Assembly (NCBI GenBank): GCA_937927725.1
Contig: CALBSE010000056.1
Span: 1-56,158, forward strand
DNA length: 56,158 bases
Direction: 5' to 3'
Origin: an uncultured Actinomycetes bacterium
GTDB taxonomy: Bacteria; Actinomycetota; Acidimicrobiia; Acidimicrobiales; Acidimicrobilacustridaceae
A program made the translations under genes and the position numbers. Shown piece after piece: positions 7,864-16,947 of this stretch. How positions within the stretch are numbered: the stretch's first letter is position 1; each line of letters starts with the position of its first letter. Under the pieces are notes generated by a model. The model was not told where the DNA came from. It searched no databases and worked only from the letters and a program-made list of their open reading frames with translations.

Positions 7864-9096
7864 ATGAAAATCACCAAGGAACGCTCCGCTCAGATTCGTC
7901 TCGATCTCCTCAATTCAACGGCGGCAGAAATTCGCCGCGTCGGGTTTGCGTCGATCACGATGGCTCAAATCGCCGCCAACTGCGATGTTGCCGTGAGCAC
8001 AATCACAAACCGCTTCCGCGACAAGTTTGAATTGATTGATGCACTCGTCGCTGAACGAATCGAACCAGGACTCGGCCTTCAACTCGACAAGCAGAGCCAA
8101 GCGTTCTGGTCGGGCGATCCCGACCTCCCAATCGTCGATTTCGAGGCAATGGGTGTCATCGCTGAGCTCGCGCTCGCTGCAATTCACACCCCTGAACTGC
8201 GACCAATCGTTGCCAACTTCCTGACAACGCGCTCGAACGCAGCCGCGGCGTTTCGCGATGAGGCAATGTCCAATGGCCGCGCTCGCCATGGACTTGATCC
8301 CAAAGGACAACTCCAATTTCAACTTGCGACCGTCATCGGTCACTACATCGCAACGCTTACGGCGCCCGAGCCGCCGCAGGTACTCGATCAAATCTTCACA
8401 CTCATTCGATTGACGTTGCTTGACGTACCCCTTGATGCACCGCTTCCGAGTTACACGCCTCGAAAATTTCCTCAACCTGACGAATTGCCCGGACTTGAAA
8501 AGCCACTTGATGAAGTTGGAAGGACACTCGTTGAGTCGGCTCGGGCAACGTTCTCCGCCTACGGATACGAGGGTTCGAATCTCCAGGAAATCGCGCGAAT
8601 CACTGGATACACAACCGGTTCGATCTACGCGCGCTTCGATGGAAAAGCCGATCTCATGCGAGCGCTCATCCTCGAATCTCTCGGCCCTAACTCACTCACG
8701 TCATTCGGCGCATGGCGAGATCTCATTGACTCGCCCGGAAGACTGGACGAGTCAAGTCTCGGCGCCTACGTCGATCGGCTCAATGCCGACACCTTGGCCG
8801 AAGAACGCGCGCTTCGTCTCGTCGCGCGAACTGCGGCGCGGCGAGAACCGACCATTGCCGAAATTGTTCGACCCCTTCAAGACCTCCACATGGCACTTCT
8901 CACTGACGTCCTTTCCGCCCAAGTGACGTCCGGCATTCTTCGGTCTGACCTCAACCCGGAAGCACTTGCTTGGTGGTGCGTGAGCTTCCCTGCAGCAATC
9001 GCGCTTTTGAGTGATGTTTTTCCAACGCCAGACCGCATCGACTGGATGTCGATCTTCTCAGTAACAACTCGAGCGTTACTTTCACAACCGAAGTAA
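7864..9096 (+). CDS. Second transcriptional regulator with two TetR-type HTH domains
   Basis: 410 residues with the same architecture as the protein at 5040: HTH 1 near residues 8-52 (LLNSTAAEIRRVGFASITM...STITNRFRDKFELIDAL) and HTH 2 near 220-265 (LVESARATFSAYGYEGSNL...TTGSIYARFDGKADLMRAL). The regions between the HTHs also align with the other copy (FWSGDPDLPIVDFEAMGVIAEL versus FWRGNPEPPKLDLEQLGVISEL), so the two genes are duplicates that have diverged strongly. A short inverted repeat GTGGT-GCT-ACCAC at 7772-7784, just after the amidase stop, could be an operator. The gene ends before a strong bidirectional terminator. Confidence 0.85.
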   Translation: MKITKERSAQIRLDLLNSTAAEIRRVGFASITMAQIAANCDVAVSTITNRFRDKFELIDALVAERIEPGLGLQLDKQSQAFWSGDPDLPIVDFEAMGVIAELALAAIHTPELRPIVANFLTTRSNAAAAFRDEAMSNGRARHGLDPKGQLQFQLATVIGHYIATLTAPEPPQVLDQIFTLIRLTLLDVPLDAPLPSYTPRKFPQPDELPGLEKPLDEVGRTLVESARATFSAYGYEGSNLQEIARITGYTTGSIYARFDGKADLMRALILESLGPNSLTSFGAWRDLIDSPGRLDESSLGAYVDRLNADTLAEERALRLVARTAARREPTIAEIVRPLQDLHMALLTDVLSAQVTSGILRSDLNPEALAWWCVSFPAAIALLSDVFPTPDRIDWMSIFSVTTRALLSQPK

Positions 9097-9113
9097 CTCT
9101 CGTCTCTGCGCGA

Positions 9114-9148
9114 AACGGCCCGGCACTCTTGAGAGAGCCCGGGCCGTT
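9114..9148. terminator. Bidirectional terminator between convergent genes
   Basis: A hairpin with perfect 10-bp GC-rich arms (AACGGCCCGG / CCGGGCCGTT) and a 15-nt loop lies between the convergent ends of the double-TetR gene and the aquaporin gene. Confidence 0.8.
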
Positions 9149-9175
9149 GTCGTTCGAAACAGAATTCCTAGAAAC

Positions 9176-9931
9176 TCAGTAGGCGCGTGCTTCTTCGGGT
9201 TCGTCGTCGAGAACGCTGTCGGACGGGCTAAGGAATCGCCACACCAATCCTGCGATCACTGCACCAATAATCGGTGCCACCCAGAACAGCCAAAGCTGGC
9301 CAAGCGCCCATCCGCCCTGCACAACCGCGGGACCAGTTGAACGAGCGGGGTTCACCGACGTATTGGTGACCGGGATAGAGATGAGGTGGATAAGCACAAG
9401 TGCGAATCCGATTGCCATCGGTGCCGCAGCTCCAACTGCCTTTTTTGCGGTTGTGCCGAGAATGACAAACAGAAACCCTGCGGTCATCACGATCTCGGTA
9501 ATAAGACCAGCAGCAAGGTTGAAGCCACCCGGTGAATGTTCGCCGTAACCATTCGCAGCAAGACCATCGGTCTTGAGGTCGAAGCCGGCCTTACCCGAGG
9601 CAATCGCCCAGACCGCGAGTGCAGCAAGGATTGCGCCGATGACCTGAACAATGACGTATGGAAGAACTTCCTTGGTCGGGAATCGCTTTGAGACCCAAAG
9701 GCCGACGGTGACGGCCGGGTTGAAGTGACCACCAGAGATGTGACCAACGGCGTAGGCCATCGTCAGAACGGTGAGACCGAACGCAAGCGAAACGCCAACG
9801 AGCCCAATACCCAAGAACGGGCCTTTGAGGTCGGAGCCGAACTTCGCGGCGAGCACGGCGCTGCCGCAGCCACCGAGCACGAGCCAGAACGTGCCGATCG
9901 CTTCGGCGATGAGCTTCTTGCTCATGTTCAT
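9176..9931 (-). CDS. aqpZ: Aquaporin Z-type water channel
   Basis: 251 residues with six membrane helices and the two half-helix NPA motifs of the MIP family: HFNPAVTVG in the first half and SVNPARSTGPA in the second. The selectivity-filter positions fit the water-specific AqpZ class: His in LIHLISIP, and the Arg after the second NPA. It therefore should be a water channel, not a glycerol facilitator. The ATG at 9931 follows a strong AAGGGGG Shine-Dalgarno (reverse strand); the in-frame extension upstream is not MIP-like. It is monocistronic and divergent from the thioesterase gene. Confidence 0.95.
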   Translation of the reverse strand: MNMSKKLIAEAIGTFWLVLGGCGSAVLAAKFGSDLKGPFLGIGLVGVSLAFGLTVLTMAYAVGHISGGHFNPAVTVGLWVSKRFPTKEVLPYVIVQVIGAILAALAVWAIASGKAGFDLKTDGLAANGYGEHSPGGFNLAAGLITEIVMTAGFLFVILGTTAKKAVGAAAPMAIGFALVLIHLISIPVTNTSVNPARSTGPAVVQGGWALGQLWLFWVAPIIGAVIAGLVWRFLSPSDSVLDDEPEEARAY

Positions 9932-10092
9932 ACTTGCCCCCTTGGGGTGAAGAGAATCGCCGGGAATCGACGATGGCGAAAACGGTAGAAGGATCACGCA
10001 CGCCGCGGGTGGATGGAGAAGTCTCGTTTGATTGCAATAACCAGACAGCCCAAAGGGTGACGCGAATGTTGCGATCGTGGCAGGCTCAGTCC

Positions 10093-10890
10093 GTGACCCT
10101 CGAACTCCCCCTTGCTACCGACCTCCGAACGCTGCTCACACTCGACGCGGTAAGTCCGGATGCATTTCTCGCACCCAGCGCTCACACAGGATGGGGCCGC
10201 ATCTACGGGGGCCAAGCAATCGCCCAAGCGCTTCGCGCCGCAGCACGAACGGTTGGTGACGGCCAAGTCCCCCATTCGATGCACGCGTACTACGTGCGTC
10301 AGGGCGACGAGGCCGCTCCTGTGCTTTACGAGGTGCAACGAATTCGCGACGGACGTTCGTTTTCGACTCGCCAAGTGGTGGCCTCGCAGTCCGGCGGAGC
10401 GATCCTCAATTGCATCGCGAGCTTTCACACGCCAGAAGAAAGTGAAGAACGCGAAGCAACGTTCTTGCCCTCCGATGCCCCGCAGCCCGATGATTTGAAC
10501 GACGAAGAAACTCCGCTGTTCTTCCAAACACGTGCGCAGCGAGACAATCACGGCATGGCAACGCTTGCCTGGATGCGCGCCAATGAATCGTTTGGCGACG
10601 ATCCCGTCATGAATGCATGCGCACTTGCGTATCTTTCCGATGAGCATCTTCTCGGAGCCGCACTTACCGGACACAGCCTCATTGGCGACTTCGAAAAGTT
10701 GATGACCGCCAGTCTCGACCATGCCCTGTGGTTTCACCGTCCACTTCGCATCGACGATTGGCTGTGTTTCACTCTCGATGGCCAAGGAATGTCCGACGCG
10801 CGCGGACTTTCGATTGCTCGAGTGTTCAATCGGGCGGGAACCCATGTTGCGTCCGCCGCTCAAGAAGCCCTCGGGCGCCCGCGTCGCTGA
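10093..10890 (+). CDS. tesB: Acyl-CoA thioesterase II (TesB family)
   Basis: About 265 residues forming a double hot-dog thioesterase. The first half has GRIYGGQAIAQALRAAART and the MHAYYVRQGD segment; the second has SLDHALWFHRPLRIDDWLCF with the catalytic Asp and ends in AAQEALGR with the catalytic Gln, as in E. coli TesB. It hydrolyses medium/long acyl-CoA to free fatty acid and CoA in the cytoplasm. The start is uncertain. GTG 10093 fits the family N-terminus (TLELPLATDLRTLLTL) and may be leaderless behind a CAGGCT box; ATG 10066 has an AAAGGG upstream and would add nine residues. Confidence 0.88.
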   Translation: MTLELPLATDLRTLLTLDAVSPDAFLAPSAHTGWGRIYGGQAIAQALRAAARTVGDGQVPHSMHAYYVRQGDEAAPVLYEVQRIRDGRSFSTRQVVASQSGGAILNCIASFHTPEESEEREATFLPSDAPQPDDLNDEETPLFFQTRAQRDNHGMATLAWMRANESFGDDPVMNACALAYLSDEHLLGAALTGHSLIGDFEKLMTASLDHALWFHRPLRIDDWLCFTLDGQGMSDARGLSIARVFNRAGTHVASAAQEALGRPRR

Positions 10891-10968
10891 GACGTTCCAC
10901 GACGTTTACCGAATATTTCCGCAACTCGGCTGCGAAGCCGGCTCAATCTGTGTCATCGTCAAGGGGTC

Positions 10969-11622
10969 ATGCCTGATGATTCCGCCCGCACCACAGCGTT
11001 CGACGCCAACGCCGCTGGACCAATGACGCCCCCTCCGGCAACGGGCATGGGCACTGAACGTCCCGAGGAAGTTCCGCCCACAGGCGGCCCCATTGCGCTC
11101 GAACGCACTTTCGCCTTCATCGACATCTGCGGTTTCACCGCGCTTACCGAACGACATGGCCCACGCCGCGCTGTACGTGCGCTCGAGGTTTTCCGGTCTG
11201 CAGTAAAGGAAGTCGCTGGTCGCCGCGGTGTGCGCGTTGCGAAGTGGCTGGGTGACGGCGTCCTCCTTGTTGGCGTGAAGCCAGGCCCCATTGTTGCGAC
11301 GGTCGCCGAAATGACGGGACGATTCGAGTCATTTGCTATCGATCTTCGTGCTGGAGTCGCGAGTGGCACTGCGTTGTTGTTCGATGGTGACGATTACATC
11401 GGCCGCCCCGTCAATCTCGCGGCACGACTTTGTGACGAAGCCGAACCGGGCCAGTTGCTTGCACACCCCTCTGCACTTGACGGGGTTCCCGACTGGGTCG
11501 AAATTGGTCCGCCGAGCGAGGTTTCCGTTCGCGGTGTTGGCCCCATCGAAGGCGTTCGTCCACTTCGACCTGCCGCCGATGTGCAGTTCCCGCCGGAACC
11601 AAACCGCGAATCAGAGCTCTGA
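10969..11622 (+). CDS. Class III adenylate/guanylate cyclase catalytic-domain protein
   Basis: 217 residues: a Pro-rich N-terminal stretch of about 45 residues followed by one class III cyclase homology domain. The metal-binding Asp residues are present (FAFIDICGFTAL and WLGDGVLLV), and so are the transition-state residues (GRPVNLAARLCDEA). A Lys before GDG (RVAKWLGDG) fits ATP specificity, so cAMP synthesis by a homodimer is plausible. There is no membrane segment and no sensor domain, which makes it a minimal soluble cyclase. The start at 10969 follows AAGGGG with very short spacing; ATG 11023 is an alternative. It lies 113 bp before tRNA-Glu. Confidence 0.82.
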   Translation: MPDDSARTTAFDANAAGPMTPPPATGMGTERPEEVPPTGGPIALERTFAFIDICGFTALTERHGPRRAVRALEVFRSAVKEVAGRRGVRVAKWLGDGVLLVGVKPGPIVATVAEMTGRFESFAIDLRAGVASGTALLFDGDDYIGRPVNLAARLCDEAEPGQLLAHPSALDGVPDWVEIGPPSEVSVRGVGPIEGVRPLRPAADVQFPPEPNRESEL

Positions 11623-11684
11623 GTCATCGCGTTCCTCCTTTGGCAACGCCACAGGCGGCTTGGTGCCCGAACAGAGGCCGCCGC

Positions 11685-11690
11685 TATGCT
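11685..11690 (+). promoter_or_regulatory. Candidate -10 box for tRNA-Glu
   Basis: TATGCT lies 45 nt before the tRNA, with TTGGTG at 11660-11665 as a possible -35 box (19-nt spacer). Confidence 0.35.
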
Positions 11691-11735
11691 CTCTCGGCTG
11701 CTGAGGCTCAGACCTCTAGCGCAAGCGTGACACCG

Positions 11736-11811
11736 GCCCCCATCGTCTAGCGGCCTAGGACACCACCCTCTCAAGGTGGCGGCACGGGTTCAAATCCCGT
11801 TGGGGGTGCCA
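11736..11811 (+). tRNA. tRNA-Glu (CTC)
   Basis: A full cloverleaf of 76 nt with encoded CCA. The acceptor stem is GCCCCCA/TGGGGGT, with the G1-U72 wobble common in tRNA-Glu. The anticodon stem CCACC/GGTGG carries loop CTCTCAA with anticodon CTC at 11770-11772 (codon GAG). The T-loop is TTCAAAT. Confidence 0.95.
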
Positions 11812-11829
11812 CGCTGAATGCAATTCCCG

Positions 11830-14112
11830 CTAGCTGTACCCACCAGAGAGATCGACGACGAGATTGGTCGCGTTCTGGGTTCGCAAGCAGATCTGACCCG
11901 CATTCGGCCCAGTCACTCCAACCGGAACCACGACGTGCGCTGCTTTGGTCTGCCCCGTCACGAGATTTAGCACCGAGGTTTCTGATCCCAGTGCCGGCGG
12001 CGAAGAACAAGGAAAGACCGACACCCAACCTGGCGCTCGCGCATCAGTGGCCGTCACGTTTACTTCAACCGCAGTCGAACCGGTCGCCACTTTACCCTCG
12101 CCAGTCACTTGAACAGGCACAGTTTGTCCAGCACCGACAACACCAATTGATGTTCGCGAATCAAACACTCGCGTTGGTGCGCTGATGTTCAGTCGTTGTC
12201 CCGATGAACCGACATAACCAAAGACATCCACGACGACGTTCGCTCGGCTTTGTGAAAACACACAGATCGCGCCATCCTGCGAAAGCGGCACAATCGCACC
12301 ATTGCCAGCCGGCCAATTTGGCCCGTAGTTCACGTTCGATACAACAGGCATCGAGCCACTGCATTGCCATGCGGTGAGATAGCCAGAGCCGCTCGCTCCA
12401 TCGGCGGTCAGGCTCACGAGCGCTGCCGTTGCATTACCCGGCACACCTGCTCGTCCAGCAATCTGCACTTGCACCCAGTTGCCTGCCTGCACGGGAACGG
12501 ATTGGCGCGTATCAAAGATGCGTGCAGGCGTCACTGGTGTCACGGCCGTCGACTCTGCCGAGTCGTAGCGGCCCTGCAAATCAACAATCAAATGCGTCGA
12601 CGCTTGGGTTGAGAGACAGACCTTGCGAGCTGCGTTCACACGAACCGTTACCAAGTTCGTCGAGACAGTTCCAGGGACGTAGTTGAGCGTCGAGGCAACC
12701 GGTGGTTCACCACACGCGTACGCAGTCAGATACCCGGGCGCGGCAACTCCATCGACCGTGACGTTCATCGTCACCGAAGTCGTTGTCGCTGTCGTTTGCG
12801 ATGCGAGGTCGACGACGAAGACTTCACCCGGCTCAAGGGCCCGCGTCGAGGTCGTTCCAACTGCGTAACGAGTATCGAGGACTCGAGTTGGACCCATCGG
12901 TACGTAACCACTGGCTTGCGCAACGCCGACTGGACCCGTTTCGTGCGAAAAGGCGAGCCCACCCGGAGTTTCATACACACGGTCCACAATGAGTCGCCGC
13001 TGATTCGCTGGATAACTCGGAGTGATCCCTTCACTCCAATAGTGATTCGCCATGAAGACGGCACCGCCCGCGCCACGGAAGACTGATGAACCGCCGATGC
13101 CAGTCATGCCAACACGAGAATTCATGGTCTGGCCAGATCCGAATCGAGAACAAATTGGCGTCCAACTGAATTGCAGTGGTCCACACGTGGCCATGCCCAT
13201 CGAATACCCGACCGAATCCCATAAACCACCTGAGTAAAACAACGTCGGAGTGCCGTCCGAGGTTCGAACCATTGATGGGTTCTCGACAACGCCGTGCTCC
13301 CAATCTGCGCCAGCGTCCATGAGATACACCGGAACACTGCCCGCGGCCCAACCCACCGATTGCGCACCAGTGAGCGAAATCTCTTTCATCCAAAGCGATG
13401 ACCATGACTTGCCCAGTTCACCTTGGTCCTGCCACATCAACCAGGTCTTGCCCGTTGCCGAGTCGTTGAAGACATACGGATCAATCACGCCAAGTGGAGT
13501 CGCCGAACAGAAAAGTTGCTGCGGTGATATGTAGGGACCGTCGGGACTTTGGCTCGTCGCGTAGTCAATACAATGGGTTCCCGCTGCGTTGACGCGCAAC
13601 GCATAGAACATCACCCACGCGGTCGCTCCGTTGCCCGACAATTTCGCGACCGTCGGCGCCCACACTTCATCGGGAAAACTTGGATCACCCGATGTCCAGG
13701 TGCTCCCGACTGGCGATGGATCCGGCAGCGCATCGTGGAGCTGTCCGTTGAGATTTGGAATCGAATGGTTTGTGCGAGCGGTCCACGTCACGAGATCGGT
13801 CGACCACATCACCGGCACGTAGACGCCTCCTGTGGTGGTGGAGAACGCGTAGTACTTCTGCGTGACCGAATCCCACACGACATCAGGATCGGGAAAATTC
13901 TTCGTATACACCGCACCCGGCGCGAAATACGGAGCGCCCACATAGGAGGGTTCATACTGATGGTCCCCCGAAGCAGCACCCGCTGGCATCGGCGATACCG
14001 CGGCCCCAGCAAAAAGCGCTCCAAGCATGACGATGAGCCCTGCGACGCGAACAGCAAGGTGGTGGCGACTGCGCTGCACGCGCGGCCCGGAGTTTGGGGG
14101 GTAAGCCGTCAT
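11830..14112 (-). CDS. Secreted GH43-like glycosidase with three C-terminal PxRxxD(T/S)R repeats
   Basis: About 760 residues. After a signal peptide (hydrophobic VAGLIVMLGALFAGAAV, cleavage near PAGAAS) comes a five-bladed propeller of the GH43 arabinanase/xylosidase type. The three acids are visible: the base Asp in FPDPDVVW, Asp in GVIDPYVFND and the acid Glu in GVVENPSMV. The C-terminal half has three tandem modules of about 110-125 residues, each starting PTRVLDTR, PARIFDTR or PTRVFDSR and ending in a VDLxGxY-type strand. These are common in actinobacterial exoproteins and may be lectin-like. The substrate is probably a plant- or algal-type glycan. Start 14112 is chosen to expose the signal peptide; it has no clear Shine-Dalgarno, and the frame stays open to 14238. 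Confidence 0.82.
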   Translation of the reverse strand: MTAYPPNSGPRVQRSRHHLAVRVAGLIVMLGALFAGAAVSPMPAGAASGDHQYEPSYVGAPYFAPGAVYTKNFPDPDVVWDSVTQKYYAFSTTTGGVYVPVMWSTDLVTWTARTNHSIPNLNGQLHDALPDPSPVGSTWTSGDPSFPDEVWAPTVAKLSGNGATAWVMFYALRVNAAGTHCIDYATSQSPDGPYISPQQLFCSATPLGVIDPYVFNDSATGKTWLMWQDQGELGKSWSSLWMKEISLTGAQSVGWAAGSVPVYLMDAGADWEHGVVENPSMVRTSDGTPTLFYSGGLWDSVGYSMGMATCGPLQFSWTPICSRFGSGQTMNSRVGMTGIGGSSVFRGAGGAVFMANHYWSEGITPSYPANQRRLIVDRVYETPGGLAFSHETGPVGVAQASGYVPMGPTRVLDTRYAVGTTSTRALEPGEVFVVDLASQTTATTTSVTMNVTVDGVAAPGYLTAYACGEPPVASTLNYVPGTVSTNLVTVRVNAARKVCLSTQASTHLIVDLQGRYDSAESTAVTPVTPARIFDTRQSVPVQAGNWVQVQIAGRAGVPGNATAALVSLTADGASGSGYLTAWQCSGSMPVVSNVNYGPNWPAGNGAIVPLSQDGAICVFSQSRANVVVDVFGYVGSSGQRLNISAPTRVFDSRTSIGVVGAGQTVPVQVTGEGKVATGSTAVEVNVTATDARAPGWVSVFPCSSPPALGSETSVLNLVTGQTKAAHVVVPVGVTGPNAGQICLRTQNATNLVVDLSGGYS

Positions 14113-14229
14113 ATGGGGAACCACAGACCAACGGGAATCCTCAAACGCTAGCGGCGGTGCCACCAGATAAATCATCGGGTGCATCGGACGCGATACCGAA
14201 TGATTTTCGTCATTGACCCCGGATCGCCG

Positions 14230-14235
14230 TACCCT
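14230..14235 (+). promoter_or_regulatory. Candidate -10 box (TACCCT), leaderless
   Basis: TACCCT ends 8 nt before the ATG at 14244 of the MFS gene. Confidence 0.4.
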
Positions 14236-14243
14236 CAAGCCCG

Positions 14244-15569
14244 ATGACTGCCGAGCAGGAGTTCACATCAGAGGAGGAGTTCCGCGGCGAAGCCGAGGAA
14301 GCACTCGTCGATGGCGACCGAACTCTCGATGCCCAAGAGATCAACGTTGTTCAAGCCGCACTGGCAAACCGTGATTTCCGCACGATGTGGCTCAGCAGCC
14401 TTGGCTCCACCATCGGCACATGGATGCAAAACGTCATCCTTGCTGCGTTCGTCTACACCGTCACCAAGAGTGCTTGGCTCGTCAGCCTTGTGGGCTTCTG
14501 CAATCTCGTGCCGCAACTTTTCTTTGCGACCTTTGGCGGAATCATCGCCGACATGTTCGATCGTAAGAAACTGATCTTCTGGTTGTCGCTCGAGCAGTTG
14601 ATTGGTTCTCTCGCAATTGCCTGGATTGTCCGCACAACCGATTTCTCTCGACCAGCCCTCCTGATTGCCGTGTTTGCGGTTGGCACGGGCGCCGCACTCC
14701 AGGGTCCTGTATTCCTGGCCGTCACGCCTTCACTCGTTCCACGCGAACATCTCGCTGGCGCGATCTCGCTGAACTCCGTCAGCATGAACGTATCGCGCGT
14801 CGTTGGCCCCGCCATCGGCGCAGTGCTCTATGTGTGGATCGGAGCCTCATGGGTGTTCGTTCTGAATGCTGCGACGTACGTGATCATCATGGTGGGCGTC
14901 ACCTACGTCAAAGTTCCGAAATTCGAACGAAGAGTCGGCGAAAGCAAACTTGATCGCCTTGTCGGCGGTTTCCGCTACGTCCGCCAAGACCCTGTGGTCT
15001 TTCGTGCCGTGCTGACCGTCTTTCTTTTCTCGTTGTTCTGTATGCCCTTCGTCGTCCTCTATCCCGCAATCGCGTCAGTCGACTGGCATGTTTCGACGAA
15101 GTCGACGCTTTACGGTCTTCTCTACGCCACCTTCGGGTTGGGGGCGGTGGTCGGAGCTCTTTCCGTCGGCACCTTTCTTTCTGGCCACAAAATCGAAACG
15201 GTGCTGCGCTGCGCCTTGGTGCTCTTCGGCATTTCGCTTGCGGCCTACATCTCGATCAACGGGTCAGCTCTTGCATTTCCGATCGGATTCCTTCTTGGAT
15301 TCTTTTATTTCGTGCTCGTCACGGCGCTCTCCACCATCTTTCAATCGCGCCTCGACCATTCCATTCGCGGTCGCGTAAGCGCCGTCTGGATGATGTGTTT
15401 CGGTGGAACTGTTCCCGTCGCTGGGCTCATCGCTGGCTGGATCGTGAGCCATTCAAGCGTGAACACGGTGGTGTACTTCGGAGCCGGGTTCGCGCTATTC
15501 CTTGCATGGTTCGCCGATCTTCGCCCACCCGAAGAACGCAAACCGTTGCGCGAAATGCTTCGGAAATAA
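14244..15569 (+). CDS. MFS transporter of the EntS-like (MFS_3) type
   Basis: 441 residues. An acidic cytoplasmic N-terminus of about 35 residues precedes roughly 12 membrane helices. The loop after helix 2 has the MFS signature as GGIIADMFDRKKLIFW. The opening (ANRDFRTMWLSSLGSTIGTWMQNV) is typical of the branch that includes the enterobactin exporter EntS and several macrolide or siderophore exporters. The function is probably efflux of a small molecule; no siderophore genes are nearby, so the substrate is unknown. It is convergent with murF, whose stop is 4 bp away. Confidence 0.85.
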   Translation: MTAEQEFTSEEEFRGEAEEALVDGDRTLDAQEINVVQAALANRDFRTMWLSSLGSTIGTWMQNVILAAFVYTVTKSAWLVSLVGFCNLVPQLFFATFGGIIADMFDRKKLIFWLSLEQLIGSLAIAWIVRTTDFSRPALLIAVFAVGTGAALQGPVFLAVTPSLVPREHLAGAISLNSVSMNVSRVVGPAIGAVLYVWIGASWVFVLNAATYVIIMVGVTYVKVPKFERRVGESKLDRLVGGFRYVRQDPVVFRAVLTVFLFSLFCMPFVVLYPAIASVDWHVSTKSTLYGLLYATFGLGAVVGALSVGTFLSGHKIETVLRCALVLFGISLAAYISINGSALAFPIGFLLGFFYFVLVTALSTIFQSRLDHSIRGRVSAVWMMCFGGTVPVAGLIAGWIVSHSSVNTVVYFGAGFALFLAWFADLRPPEERKPLREMLRK

Positions 15570-15573
15570 GCGC

Positions 15574-16890
15574 CTAGTCGGCGAGTAACGCTGCTGCGAG
15601 CTGTTCAAGCCCAGCTACTCGACTGCCCTTCACCAAAACGGAATCCTCTGCACTCAATTCACCAAGCGCAATGACCGCTTCTTCGATGGTGTGGGTCGTT
15701 CGCGCAGCGGCACTTCCGTAACCGTCGGTGCCGAACGCAATCAATCGAATTCCAAGGTCCGACGCAATCGAGGCAACGTGGGCGTGGGCGGCAGCACTCT
15801 CAGCGCCAAGTTCAGCCATTGGTCCGAGAACTGCATGGTGTCTTTTCGTGGGCAACTGTGCAACTGCGCGCAGTGCCGCTTCCATCGAAGCCGGTCCAGC
15901 GTTGTAGGCATCGTTCAGCACCCGAACGCCGGAATGAGAGACGTGCAATTCCATTCGCCAGGGTGAAAGCGCGGCCAGTTCAAGACCGTCGACGACGTCG
16001 GCCATCGGAACATCCCACAGCAGCGCCAGCGTCGCTGCAGCGAGTGCGTTGCCAACGTGATGAACACCACGAACACCTAAGCGGATAGACGCAGATCCCC
16101 ACTCCGAATGCAGATCAAACGTCACCCGCAAGTCTTCTTCGATGACGATGTTGTCGGCGCGCACATCTCCACCGCTAACACCGAAAGTGATTGATCGCGC
16201 TGAGGTCCGTTCTGCCATCGCCGCTACTCGATCGTTATCAGCATTCAGCAGAGCAACACCATGAGCCGGAAGTGCTTCAACGAGCTCACCCTTCGCCCTC
16301 GCAATGTCATCGAGACCACCCATGAACTCGGAGTGGGCCAATTCAATCGCCGTCACGATTGCAACGGTCGGCTTCGCAATCGCGCAGAGGTCAGCGATAT
16401 GACCATCGCCGCGTGCACCCATTTCCACAATCGTCACTTCAGTATCCGACGACGCATTCACCAACGTGAGCGGCACACCAAGTTCGTTGTTAAAGCTCTT
16501 CTCATTCGCGGTAGCCACGTAGCGTCGAGCCAGAATCGCTGCGGCGAGGTCTTTGCTCGACGTTTTTCCGACCGACCCCGTGATACCGGCCAATCGATCG
16601 GGCAAACGACCTCGGGCGGCGGCGCCAAGTGCGGCAAATGCAACGTCAACATCGGCAACTTCGATCGTGGCGAGCCCACCAATGACTCCACGCGAACTCA
16701 GCGTCGCTCCGGCACCGGCCTGCCGCGCTGACTCAATGAAGTCATGGCCATCACGCTCTCCACGAACAGGAACAAAGAGCTGGCCAGGACGAATCAGGCG
16801 CGAGTCAAAGTTGGCGCCATCAACCACGACATCGGGCCCGACGAGGCTTCCGCCCACAGCAGCGGCAATATCTGAGGCCCAAAATTCCAC
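15574..16890 (-). CDS. murF: UDP-N-acetylmuramoyl-tripeptide--D-alanyl-D-alanine ligase
   Basis: 438 residues with the three Mur-ligase domains. The N-terminal UDP-binding domain contains VDGANFDSRLIRPGQLFVPV, the typical MurE/MurF start. The central ATPase domain has the P-loop GITGSVGKTSSKD and the Mur motif NEKSFNNELGVPLTL, which marks MurF. The C-terminal domain includes LNDAYNAGPASMEAAL. It adds D-Ala-D-Ala to the UDP-MurNAc tripeptide in the cytoplasm, the last soluble step of the peptidoglycan precursor. It is divergent from ddl, which makes the D-Ala-D-Ala substrate, and this pair stands apart from any dcw cluster here. The GTG start is 6 nt after a TAGGGT box. Confidence 0.95.
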   Translation of the reverse strand: MEFWASDIAAAVGGSLVGPDVVVDGANFDSRLIRPGQLFVPVRGERDGHDFIESARQAGAGATLSSRGVIGGLATIEVADVDVAFAALGAAARGRLPDRLAGITGSVGKTSSKDLAAAILARRYVATANEKSFNNELGVPLTLVNASSDTEVTIVEMGARGDGHIADLCAIAKPTVAIVTAIELAHSEFMGGLDDIARAKGELVEALPAHGVALLNADNDRVAAMAERTSARSITFGVSGGDVRADNIVIEEDLRVTFDLHSEWGSASIRLGVRGVHHVGNALAAATLALLWDVPMADVVDGLELAALSPWRMELHVSHSGVRVLNDAYNAGPASMEAALRAVAQLPTKRHHAVLGPMAELGAESAAAHAHVASIASDLGIRLIAFGTDGYGSAAARTTHTIEEAVIALGELSAEDSVLVKGSRVAGLEQLAAALLAD

Positions 16891-16896
16891 GGCTTC

Positions 16897-16902
16897 ACCC
16901 TA
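16897..16902 (-). promoter_or_regulatory. Candidate -10 box (TAGGGT) for murF
   Basis: On the reverse strand TAGGGT ends 6 nt before the GTG start of murF, suggesting a leaderless transcript. The same hexamer occurs before tRNA-Cys. Confidence 0.45.
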
Positions 16903-16934
16903 CGGGACGTCAATCAGGTCAACGGTCGCCGAAC

Positions 16935-16940
16935 TACGGT
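16935..16940 (+). promoter_or_regulatory. Candidate -10 box (TACGGT) for ddl
   Basis: TACGGT ends 7 nt before the ddl ATG at 16948. With the murF box it forms a compact 57-bp divergent promoter region. Confidence 0.45.
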
Positions 16941-16947
16941 TCTTGCC

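Noticed and set aside
13549..14151. 200-residue forward frame inside the GH43-like gene
   Set aside because: Arg/His-rich shadow of the reverse-strand gene, with no start signal; the reverse frame has clear GH43 motifs.
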